Assembly (NCBI GenBank): GCA_902766305.1
Contig: CACXDE010000113.1
Coordinates: 1 to 9,423 of the forward strand
Direction: 5' to 3'
DNA: 9,423 nt
From: an uncultured Ruminococcus sp.
GTDB taxonomy: Bacteria; Bacillota; Clostridia; Oscillospirales; Acutalibacteraceae
In this document: one piece after another, positions 7,815 through 9,423 of the stretch
How the letters are laid out: each line of letters begins with the position of its first letter
Position numbering within the stretch: position 1 is the stretch's first letter
Position numbers and translations under genes: made by a program
Notes under the pieces: generated by a model
The model's input: the letters and a program-made list of their open reading frames with translations, nothing else
What the model was told of the DNA's origin: nothing
Databases searched by the model: none

Positions 7815-7895
7815 GGCGTGTATCTTCATCCTATGAAAGCAGTTACCTTATATAAGTACAGGTACTGACGAGGAAAGATACACGCTTATATTTTT
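7815..7895 (+). promoter_or_regulatory. Structured 5' leader of the ammonium channel mRNA, candidate attenuator or riboswitch
   Basis: GCGTGTATCTT (7816-7826) pairs perfectly with AAGATACACGC (7875-7885), 11 bp, with a G-T pair outside. Past a two-base CA bulge, TCCT (7829-7832) pairs with AGGA (7871-7874). An inner hairpin pairs CAGTTACC (7840-7847) with GGTACTG (7861-7867), with one bulged T and a 13-nt loop. The closing stem runs straight into TTATATTTTT (7886-7895), four bases before the ribosome site at 7899. This matches an attenuator or a ligand-binding aptamer fused to a terminator. The pairing is direct; function is inferred. An alternative hairpin, TTCAT-CCT-ATGAA (7825-7837), would break the bulged part of the stem. 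Confidence 0.55.
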
Positions 7896-7898
7896 AAT

Positions 7899-7904
7899 GG
7901 AGGG
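7899..7904 (+). promoter_or_regulatory. Ribosome binding site of the ammonium channel gene
   Basis: GGAGGG lies six bases before ATG 7911 and supports that start. Confidence 0.9.
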
Positions 7905-7910
7905 ATAATA

Positions 7911-9423
7911 ATGGATGCTAATTTACAAACAGTAGTTTCACAAGCTGTGGAACAATCCAATGCTTTTACGATATCAATATGGTATCTTATAGGCGCAGCC
8001 CTTGTTTTCTTTATGCAGTGCGGCTTCGCAATGGTGGAAACGGGCTTTACAAGAGCAAAAAATGCCGGTAACATTATAATGAAAAACCTTATGGATTTTT
8101 GTATCGGCACAGTTATGTTTATATTTTTGGGCTTCGGTCTTATGATGTCGGAAAACTATTTATTCGGACTAATCGGTGTCCCGAATTTGCAGATATTCAC
8201 GGATTTCAATAATTTCCCGTGGTCAAGCTTTGTATTCAATCTTGTATTCTGCGCAACGGCAGCAACTATTGTTTCCGGTGCAATGGCAGAGCGTACAAAG
8301 TTTATATCCTATTGTATCTACAGCGGTATCATAAGCCTTGTAGTATATCCGATAGAAGCAGGCTGGGTATGGAACAGTCAGGGCTGGCTTGCACAGTTGG
8401 GTTTTGTGGATTTTGCCGGTTCAGCATGTATACACTCAGTCGGCGGCATAACAGCTCTTATCGGCGCAGCTATGGTAGGTCCCCGTATCGGCAAATATAC
8501 AAAGGAAGGCAAGCCCCGTGCTATCCCCGGTCACAGTCTTACACTTGGTGCTTTGGGCGTATTTATTCTCTGGTTCGGCTGGTACGGATTCAACGGTGCT
8601 GCCGCAACAAGCGTTACACAGCTTGCTCAGATATTCGCAACAACAACTGTTGCGCCGGCTGTTGCCACATGTGCAACAATGATCTACACATGGATAAAGA
8701 ACGGCAAACCCGATGTATCAATGTCGCTGAATGGTTCTCTGGCAGGTCTTGTAGCTATTACAGCAGGATGTCATACAGTAGATATCCTTGGTTCTATCAT
8801 AATAGGTATCGTTTCAGGTATACTTGTAGTTATAGCGGTTGAGGTCATCGACAGCAAGCTTAAAATAGACGACCCGGTTGGTGCAATTGCAGTTCATATG
8901 TGCAATGGTATCTGGGGTACTCTTGCAGTAGGTATATTCTCAAAGGACAAGGAAACTCTTGGTCTTCTTTACGGCGGCGGATTTACACAGCTCGGCAAGC
9001 AGGCTCTTGGTATCCTCTGCATCGGTGTATACACCGCAGTTATAATGTCACTTGTATTCCTTGTTCTTAAAAAGACTATAGGTCTTCGTGCTTCAAGGGA
9101 TGAAGAGGTAAGAGGTCTTGATCTTACAGAGCATGGTCTTTCAAGCTCTTATGCAGATTTTATGCCCGTACCTCAGATTCTTACAGGCAAAAACAGTGAT
9201 GAATTTAAGGACGGAGAAGTTCCTCCCGAAAAGGCTGTTGAGATCACTCTCAGCAAAAAGGATAAGCCGGCTCAAACTTCTGACGGCATGAAGTTCACAA
9301 GAATCAGCATTATCACAAAGCAGAGCAAGTTCACAGAGCTTAACACAGCTCTTACGGAGATAGGCATAACAGGTATGACGGTAACTCAGGTTCTTGGCTG
9401 CGGTGTGCAGAAGGGAAATACTG
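7911..9423 (+). CDS. amt: Ammonium channel fused to a P-II signalling domain, C-terminal end cut by window edge
   Basis: The Amt domain conducts ammonium across the cytoplasmic membrane; the fused P-II domain should gate it according to 2-oxoglutarate and ATP/ADP. The reading frame is open for 504 codons to the edge. Residues about 21-400 form the hydrophobic Amt domain, with about 11 membrane spans starting at IWYLIGAALVFFMQCGFAMV (23-42). The pore twin histidines are His175 in DFAGSACIHSVGG and His329 in AVHMCNGIWGTLAVG; WFGWYGFNGAA (221-231) matches the conserved pore-helix segment. The P-II-contacting tail motif RGLDLTEHG is at 401-409. A charged, Pro-containing linker (about 410-459) leads to MKFTRISIITKQSKF at 460, then ALTEIGITGMTVTQVLGCG, the classic P-II start. 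The window ends just before the T-loop. No stop or frameshift separates the domains, so this is a true fusion. ATG 7911 has a strong ribosome site. No cleaved signal peptide was recognised. Confidence 0.96.
   Translation, partial: MDANLQTVVSQAVEQSNAFTISIWYLIGAALVFFMQCGFAMVETGFTRAKNAGNIIMKNLMDFCIGTVMFIFLGFGLMMSENYLFGLIGVPNLQIFTDFNNFPWSSFVFNLVFCATAATIVSGAMAERTKFISYCIYSGIISLVVYPIEAGWVWNSQGWLAQLGFVDFAGSACIHSVGGITALIGAAMVGPRIGKYTKEGKPRAIPGHSLTLGALGVFILWFGWYGFNGAAATSVTQLAQIFATTTVAPAVATCATMIYTWIKNGKPDVSMSLNGSLAGLVAITAGCHTVDILGSIIIGIVSGILVVIAVEVIDSKLKIDDPVGAIAVHMCNGIWGTLAVGIFSKDKETLGLLYGGGFTQLGKQALGILCIGVYTAVIMSLVFLVLKKTIGLRASRDEEVRGLDLTEHGLSSSYADFMPVPQILTGKNSDEFKDGEVPPEKAVEITLSKKDKPAQTSDGMKFTRISIITKQSKFTELNTALTEIGITGMTVTQVLGCGVQKGNT

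Larger units (their letters stand above)
7547..7910 (+). other. Intergenic region between GSIII and the ammonium channel gene
   Basis: These 364 bp hold no supported gene. From left to right they contain a dispersed inverted-repeat element (7561-7718), a heptad repeat (7769-7796) and a structured leader (7815-7895). No clear intrinsic terminator follows the GSIII stop, and no convincing promoter was found for amt, so read-through from the GSIII promoter is possible. Confidence 0.7.

Noticed and set aside
7814..7830. Sigma-54 promoter resembling TGGC-N-TTCA before amt
   Set aside because: The invariant GC of the -12 element is missing. The sequence is explained by the leader stem.
8219..8842. 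A 207-codon frame inside the ammonium channel gene
   Set aside because: It is a shadow in another frame of a well-supported membrane protein, rich in Cys, Arg and Ser, with no family resemblance.
1..9423. CRISPR array, tRNA or rRNA genes
   Set aside because: No regularly spaced direct repeats, tRNA cloverleaf or rRNA sequence was seen on either strand.

Overview
The window carries a nitrogen-assimilation locus from what looks like a gut or rumen clostridial bacterium of the Ruminococcus type. The clues are moderate GC with AT-rich intergenic DNA, a type III glutamine synthetase, a two-subunit NADPH-type glutamate synthase, an ammonium transporter fused to a P-II domain, and a dispersed repeat of the GTCATCCTGAGC family. 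The genus is inferred from these features; no search was run.

Layout. Positions 1-539 (minus) hold the N-terminal third of gltD, the glutamate synthase small subunit, which runs off the left edge. Positions 551-5077 (minus) hold a complete gltB, the large subunit, transcribed ahead of gltD with an 11-base gap. Positions 5078-5455 form a divergent control region with two back-to-back consensus promoters. The gltB transcript should start about 28 nt before its ATG. The rightward transcript carries a leader of about 170 nt that folds on paper into three nested stems, the outermost running into a U6 tract. Positions 5456-7546 (plus) encode type III glutamine synthetase. Positions 7547-7910 hold a dispersed inverted-repeat element, a small CTCTNNN heptad repeat and a second structured leader ending in a U-rich tract. 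From 7911 to the right edge runs an Amt ammonium channel fused in frame to a P-II (GlnB/GlnK-like) domain, cut just before the P-II T-loop.

How the genes work together. The Amt domain takes up ammonium, GSIII fixes it onto glutamate to make glutamine, and GltBD moves the amide nitrogen onto 2-oxoglutarate to give glutamate. The fused P-II domain would tie channel activity to 2-oxoglutarate and adenine nucleotide status.

The most interesting material is non-coding. Both rightward genes are preceded by a long-range stem ending in a U-rich tract, as in attenuators or riboswitches, while gltB has no room for one. The GSIII leader also holds a hairpin with an ANTAR-like hexaloop that excludes the terminator stem. 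The amt leader loosely recalls the glutamine aptamer core. All folds were paired by hand, not computed.
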